Of a stretch of DNA of 64,000 bases, positions 28,420-36,817 are shown one piece after another. Each line of letters begins with the position of its first letter. The first letter of the stretch is position 1. Source of the stretch: Devosia sp. LC5 (GTDB lineage Bacteria > Pseudomonadota > Alphaproteobacteria > Rhizobiales > Devosiaceae); assembly GCF_000735585.1 (NCBI RefSeq), contig NZ_JNNO01000015.1, forward strand, positions 18,358 through 82,357. Reading direction: 5' to 3'. The position numbers and the translations under genes were made by a program. The notes below the pieces were generated by a model, which was not told the origin of the DNA, ran no database searches, and was given only the letters and a program-made list of their open reading frames with translations.

Positions 28420-30063
28420 TCAGGCGGGTTGCGCCTGGAGCGGGGCGGCAGGCTTGCTCAAAGCGGCAAGCGCCAAATGGGTGAGCAGCACGGCGATGGC
28501 CGCCAGACTTGCCGCGAAAATCAAGAAAAACAGATCGTTATAGGCCAGCACATTGGCCTGCTGGGTGGCCGACTGGCCCAGCAGCGCCAGGCCCCTGGCG
28601 TCGCGTTGCGCCGGGTCGGTCAGCACGCGGGCATAGGCGCCGCCATAGGCCTGGATGCGCTGGGCCACCAGCGGGTCGAGCAGGGTGATGCCTTGCGCGA
28701 TCACATTGGAATGGAACTGCTCGCGCAGCGTCACGAAGCTGCCGAATATGGCCGAACCCAATAGGCCCCCCAGCGTCTGGCTGGTCAGGAACACCGTGAG
28801 GAACGACAGGATATATTGCGGTCCCCGCGCCAGTGCCCGCAAAAAGCCATGCAGCATGGCCGGCGGCAGGAACAGGCCCGTGGCCATTCCGATCAGCGCC
28901 TGGCTGACAAAGAACTGCTCGGGCCGGCTCAGCACCGTGCTTTGGGAATCCATCCAGGCGGCAATGGCGATCAGCACCAGCGCGGTCAGGTGGAACAGCG
29001 GTACGCGCGCAGGCTTCATCACCATGCTCAGCCCGGCCGTGGCTGCAAAGGTCGCCACCCCGACAATGCTGAACAGGCCAATGAGCTGGTCATTCTGCAG
29101 ATTGAGCACGCTGAACAGGCCAAACACCCCCACCGATTGCTCCGACAGCAGCAGACGGATGACGATCAAGGAACCGGCAAAGATCAGCATGTCGCGGCCG
29201 AACAGCCAGCGCAGGTCGATAATGGGGTTCTTGCGATGCAGTTCGACGAGGCAAAACAGCACCAGCGAGCCAATGCCCACCGCCAGCAACACCCCGATCC
29301 ACGGCGCCTCGAGCCACCAATAGACCCGGCCCATGCCCAGCACGATGGCTATGCAGGCGAACCCCGCTGCCATCAGTGGCAGGCTGATAATGTCGTCCTT
29401 GTCAAACACCTTGGCGCGCGGCGGCGGCACCAGCGGCACGAGGAATACGATGGCGAGGCTCACCAGGGCGAGGCCGGCCTCGACCATATACAGCCCCTGC
29501 CAATCGCCCATGGCCAGCAGGTCTGGCGAGATGATGCGGGCCAGCGGCAGCGACAGCGAGCTGCCCAGCATGCCGAAGCACAGCCCGATGGTCAGCTTCT
29601 TGGCTGGCGGCAGCCATTCGAGCATATAGAAGAAGGCCAGTGTGCTCAGCGGCGCCGCAGCAATCCCCATGATAGCGCGCACCCAGATCGCCGATTGCAG
29701 GTCATGAGCAAACAGATGCGCCAGAACAATCAGCGCATAGACAATGATGCCCAGCTCGGCAAAACGCCGCATGCCGAACTGGCTGCGGATTTTGAACATC
29801 ACGATCGTGCCGGTCATGTTGGTGGCAAAATAAACCGTCGGCAGCCAGGCCATTTCGGTCGCCGTCGCGCCAAACGAGGCCTGCAAGCCGGTCAGGTTCG
29901 CTGTGACCAGATTGAGCCCCAGCCCCTGGGTAATGCCCAGCACGATGGAGCTGATCACATAGACCATGTTCCACAGCGGCGGCTTGGGCACAAAGGGCGC
30001 CATGCCCGGCGGGCCAGCAGGGGCGGGGGCAGGGGCGACAGCAATTGGAGCCTGCTCGTTCAC
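28420..30063 (-). CDS. MFS drug transporter, DHA2/EmrB type
   Basis: A 547-residue inner-membrane drug:proton antiporter with ~14 hydrophobic segments. Visible family blocks are TATEMAWLPTVYFATNMTG and a region like motif A (FKIRSQFGMRRF). The GTG start at 30063 overlaps the marR stop as GTGA. It works with the EmrA-like adaptor encoded downstream. The N-terminal ~30 residues are Ala/Pro-rich and cytoplasmic. The substrate is unknown. Confidence 0.93.
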   Translation of the reverse strand: MNEQAPIAVAPAPAPAGPPGMAPFVPKPPLWNMVYVISSIVLGITQGLGLNLVTANLTGLQASFGATATEMAWLPTVYFATNMTGTIVMFKIRSQFGMRRFAELGIIVYALIVLAHLFAHDLQSAIWVRAIMGIAAAPLSTLAFFYMLEWLPPAKKLTIGLCFGMLGSSLSLPLARIISPDLLAMGDWQGLYMVEAGLALVSLAIVFLVPLVPPPRAKVFDKDDIISLPLMAAGFACIAIVLGMGRVYWWLEAPWIGVLLAVGIGSLVLFCLVELHRKNPIIDLRWLFGRDMLIFAGSLIVIRLLLSEQSVGVFGLFSVLNLQNDQLIGLFSIVGVATFAATAGLSMVMKPARVPLFHLTALVLIAIAAWMDSQSTVLSRPEQFFVSQALIGMATGLFLPPAMLHGFLRALARGPQYILSFLTVFLTSQTLGGLLGSAIFGSFVTLREQFHSNVIAQGITLLDPLVAQRIQAYGGAYARVLTDPAQRDARGLALLGQSATQQANVLAYNDLFFLIFAASLAAIAVLLTHLALAALSKPAAPLQAQPA

Positions 30064-30527
30064 GGCACCTGCTCCTCGAGCGCGTCGCTGACCGGTGGCT
30101 TCAGTGCCTCGATGCGCTCCAGCAATGTCGTCAAAATCCGGCTGGTGGTTGCGATGTCCTCGGCGCTCAGCCCATCCAGCAATTGCGCATTGAGCCCGTC
30201 GGTCAGCATCCCAACCTGCTCGGCCAGCGGCCGCCCGGCATCGGTCAGCATGATCAGCTTGGCGCGGCGGTCATGCGGCGCCGGCTCGCGCCTGACATGG
30301 CCCAGGCTTTCCAGCCCATCCAATATCCGCACCGCCGTCGGATGCTCGACGCCCAGAAATTCGGTCACCGCCGCCTGGCTCACCCCCTCGGGGCTGCGCA
30401 CCAATTGCAACAGCACACGCGCCCGCGCCGAGGTCAGCCCCAGGCCCTTGAGCTGGGCATCAAAGCCCGTGCTCAATTCCCGGCCCACCCGGCCGATGAT
30501 GCGCAGCAGATTAGAGTTCGGAGCCAT
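30060..30527 (-). CDS. MarR-family regulator of the efflux operon
   Basis: A 155-residue MarR-type repressor. The winged helix-turn-helix is centred on VSQAAVTEFLGVEHPTAVRI, with the wing at REPAPHDRRAKLIMLTDAG. It heads the marR-emrB-emrA-like operon and probably represses it until a drug or aromatic acid binds. The ATG at 30527 is preferred over an upstream TTG at 30539. A palindrome lies 19-30 bases upstream. Confidence 0.9.
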   Translation of the reverse strand: MAPNSNLLRIIGRVGRELSTGFDAQLKGLGLTSARARVLLQLVRSPEGVSQAAVTEFLGVEHPTAVRILDGLESLGHVRREPAPHDRRAKLIMLTDAGRPLAEQVGMLTDGLNAQLLDGLSAEDIATTSRILTTLLERIEALKPPVSDALEEQVP

Positions 30528-30536
30528 TATGTAGAC

Positions 30537-30567
30537 CAATACAATGTAGCATGCTACTTATATTGGC
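30537..30567. promoter_or_regulatory. Candidate MarR operator
   Basis: A perfect 12-bp palindrome, GTAGCATGCTAC, occupies 30546-30557, flanked by CCAATA (30537-30542) and TATTGG (30562-30567). It sits directly upstream of marR, where an autoregulatory MarR site is expected. The inner and outer arms are centred half a base apart, so they may be two overlapping sites. Confidence 0.55.
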
Positions 30568-30675
30568 GATGTAGGCCCGATCCCGCCTTCTGTCCATGCC
30601 CCATTTCGGCATGGCTCCTTTGCAATCAGGAAGGGCGCCTGTTTTACCCCAAGGCCTCCCCCCACACCGCATCTT

Positions 30676-30747
30676 CCTCGGGCTCGACCCGAGGACCTCT
30701 CCCGGCCAGCGCCGAGTCGAGAATGGCCCTCGGGTCAAGCCCGAGGG
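30676..30747. repeat. Pair of inverted CCTCGGG hairpin repeats
   Basis: CCTCGGGCTCGACCCGAGG (30676-30694) and, after a 32-base spacer, CCCTCGGG..CCCGAGGG (30727-30747). Each is a hairpin, and the two are inverted relative to one another, a BIME-like arrangement. They occupy the gap between marR and the 3' end of the dCTP deaminase gene. Confidence 0.75.
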
Positions 30748-30768
30748 AAACGCGGTGGGTGTGATGGC

Positions 30769-31881
30769 TTACGGCGTATAAGGCTTGAAATGCTTGGACA
30801 GCTTGAGCGTCTGCGCCTGATAGTTCGACCCCAAGGCCGTGCCATAGAGCCGGTCCGGCGCTTCCGCCAGCGTCTCGTAGATCAGCCGGCCGATGGTCTG
30901 CCCATGCCCCAGCAGGAACGGCACTTCGCGGCTGCGCACTTCGAGCACCGCCCGGCTGCCGCTACCCCCCGCCGGCGAATGCCCGAATCCGGGGTCGAAA
31001 AAGCCCGCATAATGCACGCGGAATTCGCCCACCAGCGGATCGAACGGCACCATTTCGGCGGCATGGCTGGGGGGCACATGCACCGCCTCGTCGCTCACCA
31101 GAATGTAGAATTCATCCGGGTCGAGGATCAGCTCCTCCCGTCCGCGATTGGTCAGCGGCTCCCAGAAATCCAGCACGTCCAGCGCCGCCTTCTTGTCGAC
31201 ATCGACCACCGCCGTATGCCGCTTGGAGCGGAACCCAATCAGCCCATTGCGCCCATCGCCCTTGAGGTCGATGGACAGCGCAATGCCTTCTCCAACCGGA
31301 TAATGGCCGCCAAACACCAAAGTGTCGGAATCGTGCAGCGCCCGGTGTTCGGCGATAGACAGCCGCGTATCGCCCGAGCGGAACCGCATCTGGCTCAGCC
31401 GCGATCCGGTCCGCACCAGCACCGGGAAGGTGCGCGGGCTGACTTCGAGATAAAGCGGGCCCTTATAGCCCTCGGGCATCTGATCGAATCCGCGCGCCCG
31501 ATCGCCGATGACGCGGGTGAACACATCGAGCCGCCCGGTCGAACTTTTGGGATTGGCCGAGGCGCTGACAGCGTCCGGCAGATCAAGGCTCTCCTGCAAC
31601 GGCACCAGATAGACGCAGCCGCGCTCCAGCACCGCGCCGTTCTTGAGGTCAATTTCATGCAGCTTGAGCGCTTCGATCCGTTCGGCCACCGAATGGCTGG
31701 GGCCGGGCAGGAAGCTGGAGCGCACGCGATAGGCCACATCGCCCAATCGCAGGTCCAGGCTCGCCGGCTGCACCTGATCGTGATCGAAGGGGCGCGCAGC
31801 GATGATCGCGCCTTCATGGGCCAGCTTTTCGATCAATCGCGCCGGAAACACGCCCCGCGGCCAGGCCTGCTGCTTGTCCAT
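30769..31881 (-). CDS. 2'-deoxycytidine 5'-triphosphate deaminase, double-length form
   Basis: A 370-residue protein of the alphaproteobacterial dCTP deaminase group, in which two dUTPase-like folds occur in one chain. The N-terminal half shows QPASLDLRLGDVAYRV and SASANPKSSTGRLDVFTRV; the C-terminal half shows YAGFFDPGFG and RSREVPFLLGHGQTIGRL. It supplies dUMP precursors by deaminating dCTP. The length is about twice that of E. coli Dcd (~190), as expected for this group. The ATG at 31881 is supported by MDKQQAWPRGVFPARLI. Confidence 0.9.
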   Translation of the reverse strand: MDKQQAWPRGVFPARLIEKLAHEGAIIAARPFDHDQVQPASLDLRLGDVAYRVRSSFLPGPSHSVAERIEALKLHEIDLKNGAVLERGCVYLVPLQESLDLPDAVSASANPKSSTGRLDVFTRVIGDRARGFDQMPEGYKGPLYLEVSPRTFPVLVRTGSRLSQMRFRSGDTRLSIAEHRALHDSDTLVFGGHYPVGEGIALSIDLKGDGRNGLIGFRSKRHTAVVDVDKKAALDVLDFWEPLTNRGREELILDPDEFYILVSDEAVHVPPSHAAEMVPFDPLVGEFRVHYAGFFDPGFGHSPAGGSGSRAVLEVRSREVPFLLGHGQTIGRLIYETLAEAPDRLYGTALGSNYQAQTLKLSKHFKPYTP

Positions 31882-31930
31882 GTTACCTTCGCATGCGTAT
31901 CGAGGGCTTAGTCCCTACCAATCCCTGCAA

Positions 31931-31959
31931 TTGACGCCAACAGGCAATTGGCCTTAGAT
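31931..31959 (+). promoter_or_regulatory. Promoter for the SAM-II/metZ transcript
   Basis: TTGACG (31931-31936) and TTAGAT (31954-31959) are separated by exactly 17 bases. The predicted start near 31966 would place the riboswitch aptamer at the very 5' end of the transcript. Confidence 0.75.
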
Positions 31960-31963
31960 CACA

Positions 31964-32020
31964 GCCCAGTGGTGATTTGGCCGGTCGGTTGCAGCCACTT
32001 TAAAGAAATTGCTAAAGACC
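31964..32020 (+). ncRNA. SAM-II riboswitch
   Basis: The stretch contains GTGGTGATTTGGCCGGTCGG and then TTGCAGCCACTTTAAAG and GCTAAAGACC, the conserved SAM-II (metA) aptamer. AGTGG (31968-31972) pairs with CCACT (~31995-31999). TTTGGC (31976-31981) can pair with GCTAAA (32011-32016) to form the H-type pseudoknot that encloses S-adenosylmethionine. It precedes an intrinsic terminator and metZ, a methionine synthesis gene, so SAM should lower metZ expression. Confidence 0.93.
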
Positions 32021-32026
32021 GTTTTC

Positions 32027-32056
32027 AACCGGCCACCTTCGTGTGCCGGTTTTTTG
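32027..32056 (+). terminator. Riboswitch-controlled intrinsic terminator
   Basis: AACCGGC (32027-32033) pairs with GCCGGTT (32045-32051). The stem is extended by CAC/GTG around a CTTC loop and followed by TTTTT. It lies between the SAM-II aptamer and the metZ ATG. Attenuation of metZ by SAM-dependent termination is the natural inference; no explicit antiterminator pairing was resolved by eye. Confidence 0.85.
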
Positions 32057-32070
32057 TTGAAAGTGCCGTC

Positions 32071-33279
32071 ATGTCCAAGACGAACAATCCGCTGCTCGAT
32101 CCGGCCCGCTTGTCGCCGCAAACCCAGCTGGTCCATGGCGGCGGCATGCGCACCGGTTTCAACGAAACCAGCGAGGCCATTTTCCTCAATTCGGGCTATT
32201 CCTATCCCAGCTCCGAACATGCCGAACTGTTGTTCCAGGGCAAGATACCCGGCGGCCACAATTATTCGCGCTTCGCCAACCCAACCGTCGACATGTTCCA
32301 GCAGCGCATGGCGCTGCTCGAAGGGGCAGAGGCCGGCCGTGCTTTCGCCTCGGGCATGGCCGCTGTCACCAATGCGGTAATGAGCCAGGTGCGGGCAGGG
32401 GACCATATCGTGGCCGCCCAGGCCCTGTTCGGCGGCTGCCGCTATGTGGTGGAAGATTATGCGCCGCGCTTCGGCGTGGCTTCCACCCTGGTCGATGGCC
32501 GCGACCCGCAGAATTTCGCCCGCGCCCTGCAGCCCAATACCAAGGTTGTGTTCATCGAAACCCCGACCAATCCGACGCTCGAACTGGTCGACATCAAGGC
32601 CGTCGCCGAGATCGCCCATGCCCATGGCGCCAAGCTCATCGTCGACAATGTCTTTTCCACCGCCCTCTACCAGAAGCCGCTCGAGCTGGGCGCCGATCTC
32701 GTCACCTATTCGGCCACCAAGCATATCGACGGGCAGGGCCGGGTGCTGGGCGGCATCGTGTTGGGCTCCAAGGCCCTGATCGAGGGCGACGTGCACATGT
32801 TCCTGCGCCAGACCGGCGCCACCCTCAGCGCCTTCAACGCCTGGATACTGCTCAAGGGCCTCGAAACCTATGCCCTGCGCGTCGAGCGGATGACCGACAG
32901 CGCCGAGAAGGTGGCTGCCGCCCTGGCCAGCCATCCCAAGGTCGAGCGCGTCATCTATCCGCATCACCCCAGCCACCAGCAATATGACCTCGCCAAGCGC
33001 CAGATGGCGCGCGGCTCGACCCTCCTCGCCATCGACGTCAAGGGCGGCCAGGACGCCGCCTTCGCCTTCTGCGATAGCCTGGCGGTGATCCTGATTTCCA
33101 ACAATCTGGGCGATGCCAAATCGCTGATCACCCACCCGCGCACCACCACCCATGCGCGCCTCACCGAGGACGTGCGCTTGGAAACCGGCGTCACCCCGGG
33201 CCTGGTGCGCCTCTCGGTCGGCCTCGAATCCAGCGATGATCTGATTGCCGACCTGATGTATGGCCTCGATCAGGTCTGA
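32071..33279 (+). CDS. metZ: O-succinylhomoserine sulfhydrylase
   Basis: A 402-residue PLP enzyme of the Cys/Met metabolism family that makes homocysteine from O-succinylhomoserine and sulfide. The PLP Lys is Lys217 in TYSATKHIDGQGR. Other motifs are NYSRFANPTVDMFQ and FIETPTNPTLELVDI. The ATG at 32071 (MSKTNNPLLDPARL) is the family start; longer readings run through the riboswitch. Control by the SAM-II riboswitch and terminator is strongly indicated. Cystathionine gamma-synthase is the alternative but fits less well. Confidence 0.93.
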   Translation: MSKTNNPLLDPARLSPQTQLVHGGGMRTGFNETSEAIFLNSGYSYPSSEHAELLFQGKIPGGHNYSRFANPTVDMFQQRMALLEGAEAGRAFASGMAAVTNAVMSQVRAGDHIVAAQALFGGCRYVVEDYAPRFGVASTLVDGRDPQNFARALQPNTKVVFIETPTNPTLELVDIKAVAEIAHAHGAKLIVDNVFSTALYQKPLELGADLVTYSATKHIDGQGRVLGGIVLGSKALIEGDVHMFLRQTGATLSAFNAWILLKGLETYALRVERMTDSAEKVAAALASHPKVERVIYPHHPSHQQYDLAKRQMARGSTLLAIDVKGGQDAAFAFCDSLAVILISNNLGDAKSLITHPRTTTHARLTEDVRLETGVTPGLVRLSVGLESSDDLIADLMYGLDQV

Positions 33280-33293
33280 AATGTTCACGACTA

Positions 33294-33329
33294 GACCTCA
33301 TGGTGAGCCTGTCGAACCACGAGGTCGTG
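33294..33329. repeat. Half-length palindromic repeat, copy B
   Basis: GACCTCATGGTGAGC...CACGAGGTCGTG, one hairpin half of the 91-bp element found at 19743 and 50738. It lies between metZ and the following binding-protein gene, which are in tandem. Confidence 0.8.
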
Positions 33330-33404
33330 CCGCAATGCCGTCCAGGTTACCATTGCTGAAGCGTGTGATTTTGGGCTGGATTCAGTCACAGCCACGGAAC
33401 GGCA

Positions 33405-33441
33405 CCTCGCCCTTGATGGGGGAGGCTGGGAGGGGGCGGGG
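33405..33441. repeat. REP-like G-rich palindrome overlapping a gene start
   Basis: CCTCGCCCTTGATGGGGGAGG followed by CTGGGAGGGGGCGGGG, a member of the CCTC..TTGAGGGGAGG family also seen at 34255, 39618, 41062 and 41169. The only good ATG of the next gene lies inside this element. Confidence 0.7.
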
Positions 33442-34246
33442 CCGCACACTCCTAGCCCTGTTGCTCGCCCTCCTCGCCACCCCAGCCCTGGCCCAATCCC
33501 TCCCCTATCATAGCGATCCCAGCGCCCGCGAAATCCTGCCCAGCCTCTCCCCCGTGCCGGCCATCCGCTTCCTCACCACCACCGATTTCCCGCCCTTTAA
33601 TTTCCGCGATGCCGGAGGCGAATTGATCGGCTTCAATGTCGATCTGGCCCGCCGCATCTGCACCGAGGTCAATGTCGCCTGCACCATTCAGGCCTGGCCT
33701 TGGGAACAGGCCGCCGATGCGCTGGCCGATAGCCAGGGCGATGCCCTGATCGCCGGGCTCGACATGTCCGATGAAAACGGCAAGCGCTTCGACTTTTCCG
33801 CCACCTATCTGGCGCTGCCCGGCCGCTTCGTCACCCGCGCCGCCGATATTGCCACCTTCGATGCCTCAGCCCTCGCCGGCAAAACCATCGCGGTCCGCGC
33901 CGGCAGCGCCCACGAAACCTTCGTGAAACGCTATCTGCCCGAGGCCAATATCGCCCCCTTCGCCAATGAAGTCGAAGCCCTGGCCGCCGTGCAAAACCGC
34001 GCCGCCGGCCTCTTCTTCGGCGACGCCATGCGGGCGTCCTTCTGGCTCAATGAAAATCTCGACTGCTGCGGCTTTGCCGGCGACGCCTATTTCCGTCCGG
34101 CACTGTTCGGGGAAGGCCTCTCCATCGCCGTCCCCGCCGGCAATGACGCGGTGCGCCACGCCATCGACTGGGCCTTGATCAAGCTCAAGGATAACGGGAC
34201 GCTCGACGAGCTATATCTTCGCTGGTTTCCCGTGGGGTTTTATTAG
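33416..34246 (+). CDS. Periplasmic amino-acid-type solute-binding protein (SBP family 3)
   Basis: A 276-residue extracellular solute-binding protein. The signal peptide is GRTLLALLLALLATPALA, before QSLPYH. The fold begins IRFLTTTDFPPFNFRD, with ELIGFNVDLARRI and GLDMSDENGKRFDFSATYL typical of family 3 binding proteins for amino acids or small polar ligands. Paired Cys in NLDCCGF is unusual. No permease or ATPase gene is nearby, so it is an orphan. The ATG at 33416 lies inside a palindromic repeat without a clear ribosome binding site, so the true start is uncertain; a TTG within the signal peptide is possible. Confidence 0.8.
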   Translation: MGEAGRGRGRTLLALLLALLATPALAQSLPYHSDPSAREILPSLSPVPAIRFLTTTDFPPFNFRDAGGELIGFNVDLARRICTEVNVACTIQAWPWEQAADALADSQGDALIAGLDMSDENGKRFDFSATYLALPGRFVTRAADIATFDASALAGKTIAVRAGSAHETFVKRYLPEANIAPFANEVEALAAVQNRAAGLFFGDAMRASFWLNENLDCCGFAGDAYFRPALFGEGLSIAVPAGNDAVRHAIDWALIKLKDNGTLDELYLRWFPVGFY

Positions 34247-34254
34247 CGGGGATA

Positions 34255-34287
34255 CCCCTCCTGGCCTCCCCCTGATAGGGGGAGGGA
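34255..34287. repeat. REP-like palindrome, inverted partner
   Basis: CCCCTCCTGGCCTCCCCCTG followed by ATAGGGGGAGGGA. It is the inverted counterpart of the element at 33405-33441, so the intervening binding-protein gene is flanked by inverted copies. Confidence 0.7.
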
Positions 34288-34353
34288 CTGTTCTGTGATC
34301 GTGACTCGATCCAGTCCCGGGAATCGATCCAGTTCCAGGAGTGGAGAGAGGAC

Positions 34354-34767
34354 CTAAACCGGCATCCGGCGGTGCCGCGCCCGTGCCGCCGCTTCGATTG
34401 CCGCTGTCGTCAGCCGGTCCAGATCCAGCCTGTCCCGCAGCATTTCAAGGAACCGCAATTCCTCCTGCTCCAGATGCAGATCGACCGCCGTTACTTCCAC
34501 CGCCACGGCATAGGCGGTGTCCTGCAGTTTGTGCGGCAATGCCGCGATAGCGTCGTCCAGCACCTTGTCCAGCCCGCCCGGTCCATTGAGCGTATCGGCG
34601 CAGGCATTGGCCACGGCGGTCAGCCTTGCCTTGTCGAATCCATCAAACACCGGCAAGCGGCCCACCAATGCCTGGATGCGCAGCAATTCCTTTTCGGTCA
34701 TCGCGCTGTCCGATGAAGCGGCGACGATCATCAGGTGGATCAGGGCATCATGGGCAGCAAGGGTCAT
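34354..34767 (-). CDS. TerB-like (tellurite resistance) family protein
   Basis: A 137-residue all-helical protein. It resembles TerB domains: HDALIHLMIVAASSDSAMTE, then an Asp/Glu-rich VDLHLEQEELRFLEMLRDRL metal-site segment. No other ter genes are present, so a tellurite role is not implied. Stand-alone TerB-like proteins of this size are common in alphaproteobacteria, with unknown function. It is divergent from lysS. Confidence 0.75.
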   Translation of the reverse strand: MTLAAHDALIHLMIVAASSDSAMTEKELLRIQALVGRLPVFDGFDKARLTAVANACADTLNGPGGLDKVLDDAIAALPHKLQDTAYAVAVEVTAVDLHLEQEELRFLEMLRDRLDLDRLTTAAIEAAARARHRRMPV

Positions 34768-34910
34768 CGCGTTTTCCGTTCTGGCGTGTTGTTGCCGATA
34801 GCTAGGCAGGCGCCCCGCTCATGGCAAGCAGGGCACCAGCGAGATTGACGCAGGCGTGCGGGAATGCAACACACCTCCCGCCTCCCATAAAGTACCGAAA
34901 GGCTGGTTCC

Positions 34911-36524
34911 TTGTCGCCCGCTCCTTTGCCCCCACTCGATCCTGCGTTTTTCGACGCTGCCCAAACTGCCCGTGCCTGGCCGTTTGAGGAAGCCAAAAAA
35001 CTGGTGGCCCGGCTGGAGAAAACCGGCAAGGGCGAGGCCGTGTTCGAAACCGGCTATGGCCCCTCGGGCCTGCCCCATATCGGCACCTTTGGTGAAGTGG
35101 CCCGCACCACCATGGTGCGCACGGCCTTTCGCCTGCTGACGCGCGATCAGATCCCGACCCGGCTCATCTGCTTCTCCGATGACCTCGATGGCATGCGCAA
35201 GATCCCGGACAATGTGCCCTCCAAGGAGGCCATGGAGCCGCATCTGCAAAAGCCGCTCAGCGCCGTGCCCGATCCCTGGACCAATGAATATGCCAGCTTC
35301 GGTGACCACAACAACGCCATGCTGCGCCGGTTCCTCGACACCTTCGGCTTCGATTACGAATTCGCCAGCGCCACCGATTATTATCGCTCCGGCAAGTTCG
35401 ACGCCGTGCTCCGCCGCGCTGCCGAACGCTATGACGACATCATGGCAGTTATGCTCCCCACTTTGGGTGCCGAGCGGCAGGCGACCTATTCGCCCTTCCT
35501 GCCAATCTCCCCGATTTCCGGCCGCGTGCTCTATGTGCCCATGAAGGAAGTCGATGCCGTCAACGGCACCATCACCTTTGCCGATGAAGATGGCCGCGAC
35601 ACCACCGTTCCGGTCACCGGCGGCCATGTGAAGATGCAGTGGAAGCCCGATTTCGGCATGCGCTGGGCCGCCCTCGGCGTGGATTTCGAAATGTTCGGCA
35701 AGGACCACCAGACCAACGCCCATGTCTATGACAAGATTTGCGAAATCCTCGGCGGCAGGGCGCCCGAACACTATGTGTTCGAGCTGTTCCTCGATTCCGA
35801 AGGGCAAAAGATTTCCAAGTCCAAGGGCAACGGCCTGACCATCGACGAATGGCTGACTTACGCGGGCAATGAGAGCCTGGGGCTCTATATGTTCCAGAAG
35901 CCCCGCACCGCCAAGCGGCTGCATTTCGATGTCATTCCGCGTGCCGTCGACGAATATTATAGCTACCTGTCCGCCTACCAGGGCCAGGACGTCGCCGCCC
36001 GTATCGAAAACCCGGCCTTCCACGTCCATTACGGCAATGTGCCAAACCCCGAAGTGCCGCTCAGCTTCGCGTTGCTGCTTAATCTCGTGGCTACGGCCAA
36101 TGCGCAGGACACCAAGGTGCTCTGGGGCTTCATCTCGCGCTACCTGCATGGCGCCACGGCCCAGACCCATCCCGAGATCGATCGCCTGGCCGCCTATGCG
36201 GTGCGCTATTTCAACGACAAGGTAAAGCCGAACAAGGTCTATCGCGCCCCCAGTGATCAGGAACGTGCAGCCCTGCAGGACCTGCACGATCAGCTCGCCG
36301 CCTATGAAGGCTCCACCGACGGCGCCGCGCTGCAGGACCTCGTCTACGCCATCGGCAATGCCCACAAGTTCGAGCCGCTGCGCGATTGGTTCAAGGCGAT
36401 CTACCAGGTGCTGCTCGGCGAAGACCAGGGGCCCCGCTTCGGCTCCTTCATCGCCCTGTTCGGCGTCGCCGAAACCCGCAAGCTGATCGCTGACGCCCTG
36501 GCGGGAAAAATGCTCAAGGGCTAG
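34911..36524 (+). CDS. lysS: Lysyl-tRNA synthetase, class I
   Basis: A 537-residue class I LysRS, a type found in archaea and some bacteria including alphaproteobacteria. It has the HIGH-like HIGTFGE in [13 protein letters not shown] and the KMSKS-like KISKSKGNG. The TTG at 34911 gives [18 protein letters not shown], with AAGG eight bases upstream; an earlier reading adds 30 non-family residues. It charges tRNA-Lys in the cytoplasm. No class II LysRS is in the window, so whether it is the only one is unknown. Confidence 0.92.
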   Translation: MSPAPLPPLDPAFFDAAQTARAWPFEEAKKLVARLEKTGKGEAVFETGYGPSGLPHIGTFGEVARTTMVRTAFRLLTRDQIPTRLICFSDDLDGMRKIPDNVPSKEAMEPHLQKPLSAVPDPWTNEYASFGDHNNAMLRRFLDTFGFDYEFASATDYYRSGKFDAVLRRAAERYDDIMAVMLPTLGAERQATYSPFLPISPISGRVLYVPMKEVDAVNGTITFADEDGRDTTVPVTGGHVKMQWKPDFGMRWAALGVDFEMFGKDHQTNAHVYDKICEILGGRAPEHYVFELFLDSEGQKISKSKGNGLTIDEWLTYAGNESLGLYMFQKPRTAKRLHFDVIPRAVDEYYSYLSAYQGQDVAARIENPAFHVHYGNVPNPEVPLSFALLLNLVATANAQDTKVLWGFISRYLHGATAQTHPEIDRLAAYAVRYFNDKVKPNKVYRAPSDQERAALQDLHDQLAAYEGSTDGAALQDLVYAIGNAHKFEPLRDWFKAIYQVLLGEDQGPRFGSFIALFGVAETRKLIADALAGKMLKG

Positions 36525-36550
36525 CGGCCGGCCGGGCAGCAAGCACCAAA

Positions 36551-36585
36551 ATGCGGCGCGTGGACTACGGGATCACGCGCCGCAT
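36551..36585. terminator. Hairpin terminator between lysS and the convergent acetyltransferase locus
   Basis: ATGCGGCGCGTG (36551-36562) and CACGCGCCGCAT (36574-36585) form a perfect 12-bp stem with an 11-base loop. On the minus strand it is followed by TTTTGG. Lying between convergent genes, it may serve both, with better T-content for the minus strand. Confidence 0.6.
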
Positions 36586-36613
36586 CAATACCCCGCCGGC
36601 GCCGGCAGGATGC

Positions 36614-36817
36614 CTAGTCGGCGGCCTCCACAGCCTCGCCGTCATGTTCGAGAATGTCGCCCGGCTGGCACTCCAGATACCGGCAAATGGCACCCAGCGT
36701 GTCAAAGCGGATGCCTTTGACCTTGCCTTGCGGCGGGTCTGTGCAATGCAGCCGGGCCAACCTGGACGAGAATATCGCTCTTGCCGCAGTCGCGTCGGCG
36801 GCACCCGATTGCGTCCG
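36614..36817 (-). pseudogene. Remnant of a small XRE/Cro-type regulator
   Basis: On the minus strand, 67 open codons run from just after the acetyltransferase stop (36818-36820) to TAG at 36616-36614, in the same frame. The last ~36 residues, KVKGIRFDTLGAICRYLECQ then PGDILEHDGE, match the C-terminal half of short XRE (YozG-like) repressors. The preceding part (AARAIFSSRLARLHCTDPPQ) is degenerate where the recognition helix should be, and no ATG exists; a TTG would give 48 residues. It is best read as a decayed gene, though a short expressed product cannot be excluded. Confidence 0.65.

Noticed and set aside
33260..33415. Longer N-terminus for the binding protein from ATG 33260
   Set aside because: It would overlap metZ, run through a palindromic repeat and place the signal peptide internally.
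34354..34767. Tellurite resistance operon
   Set aside because: Only one TerB-like gene is present and no other ter genes are near, so a resistance function is not supported.
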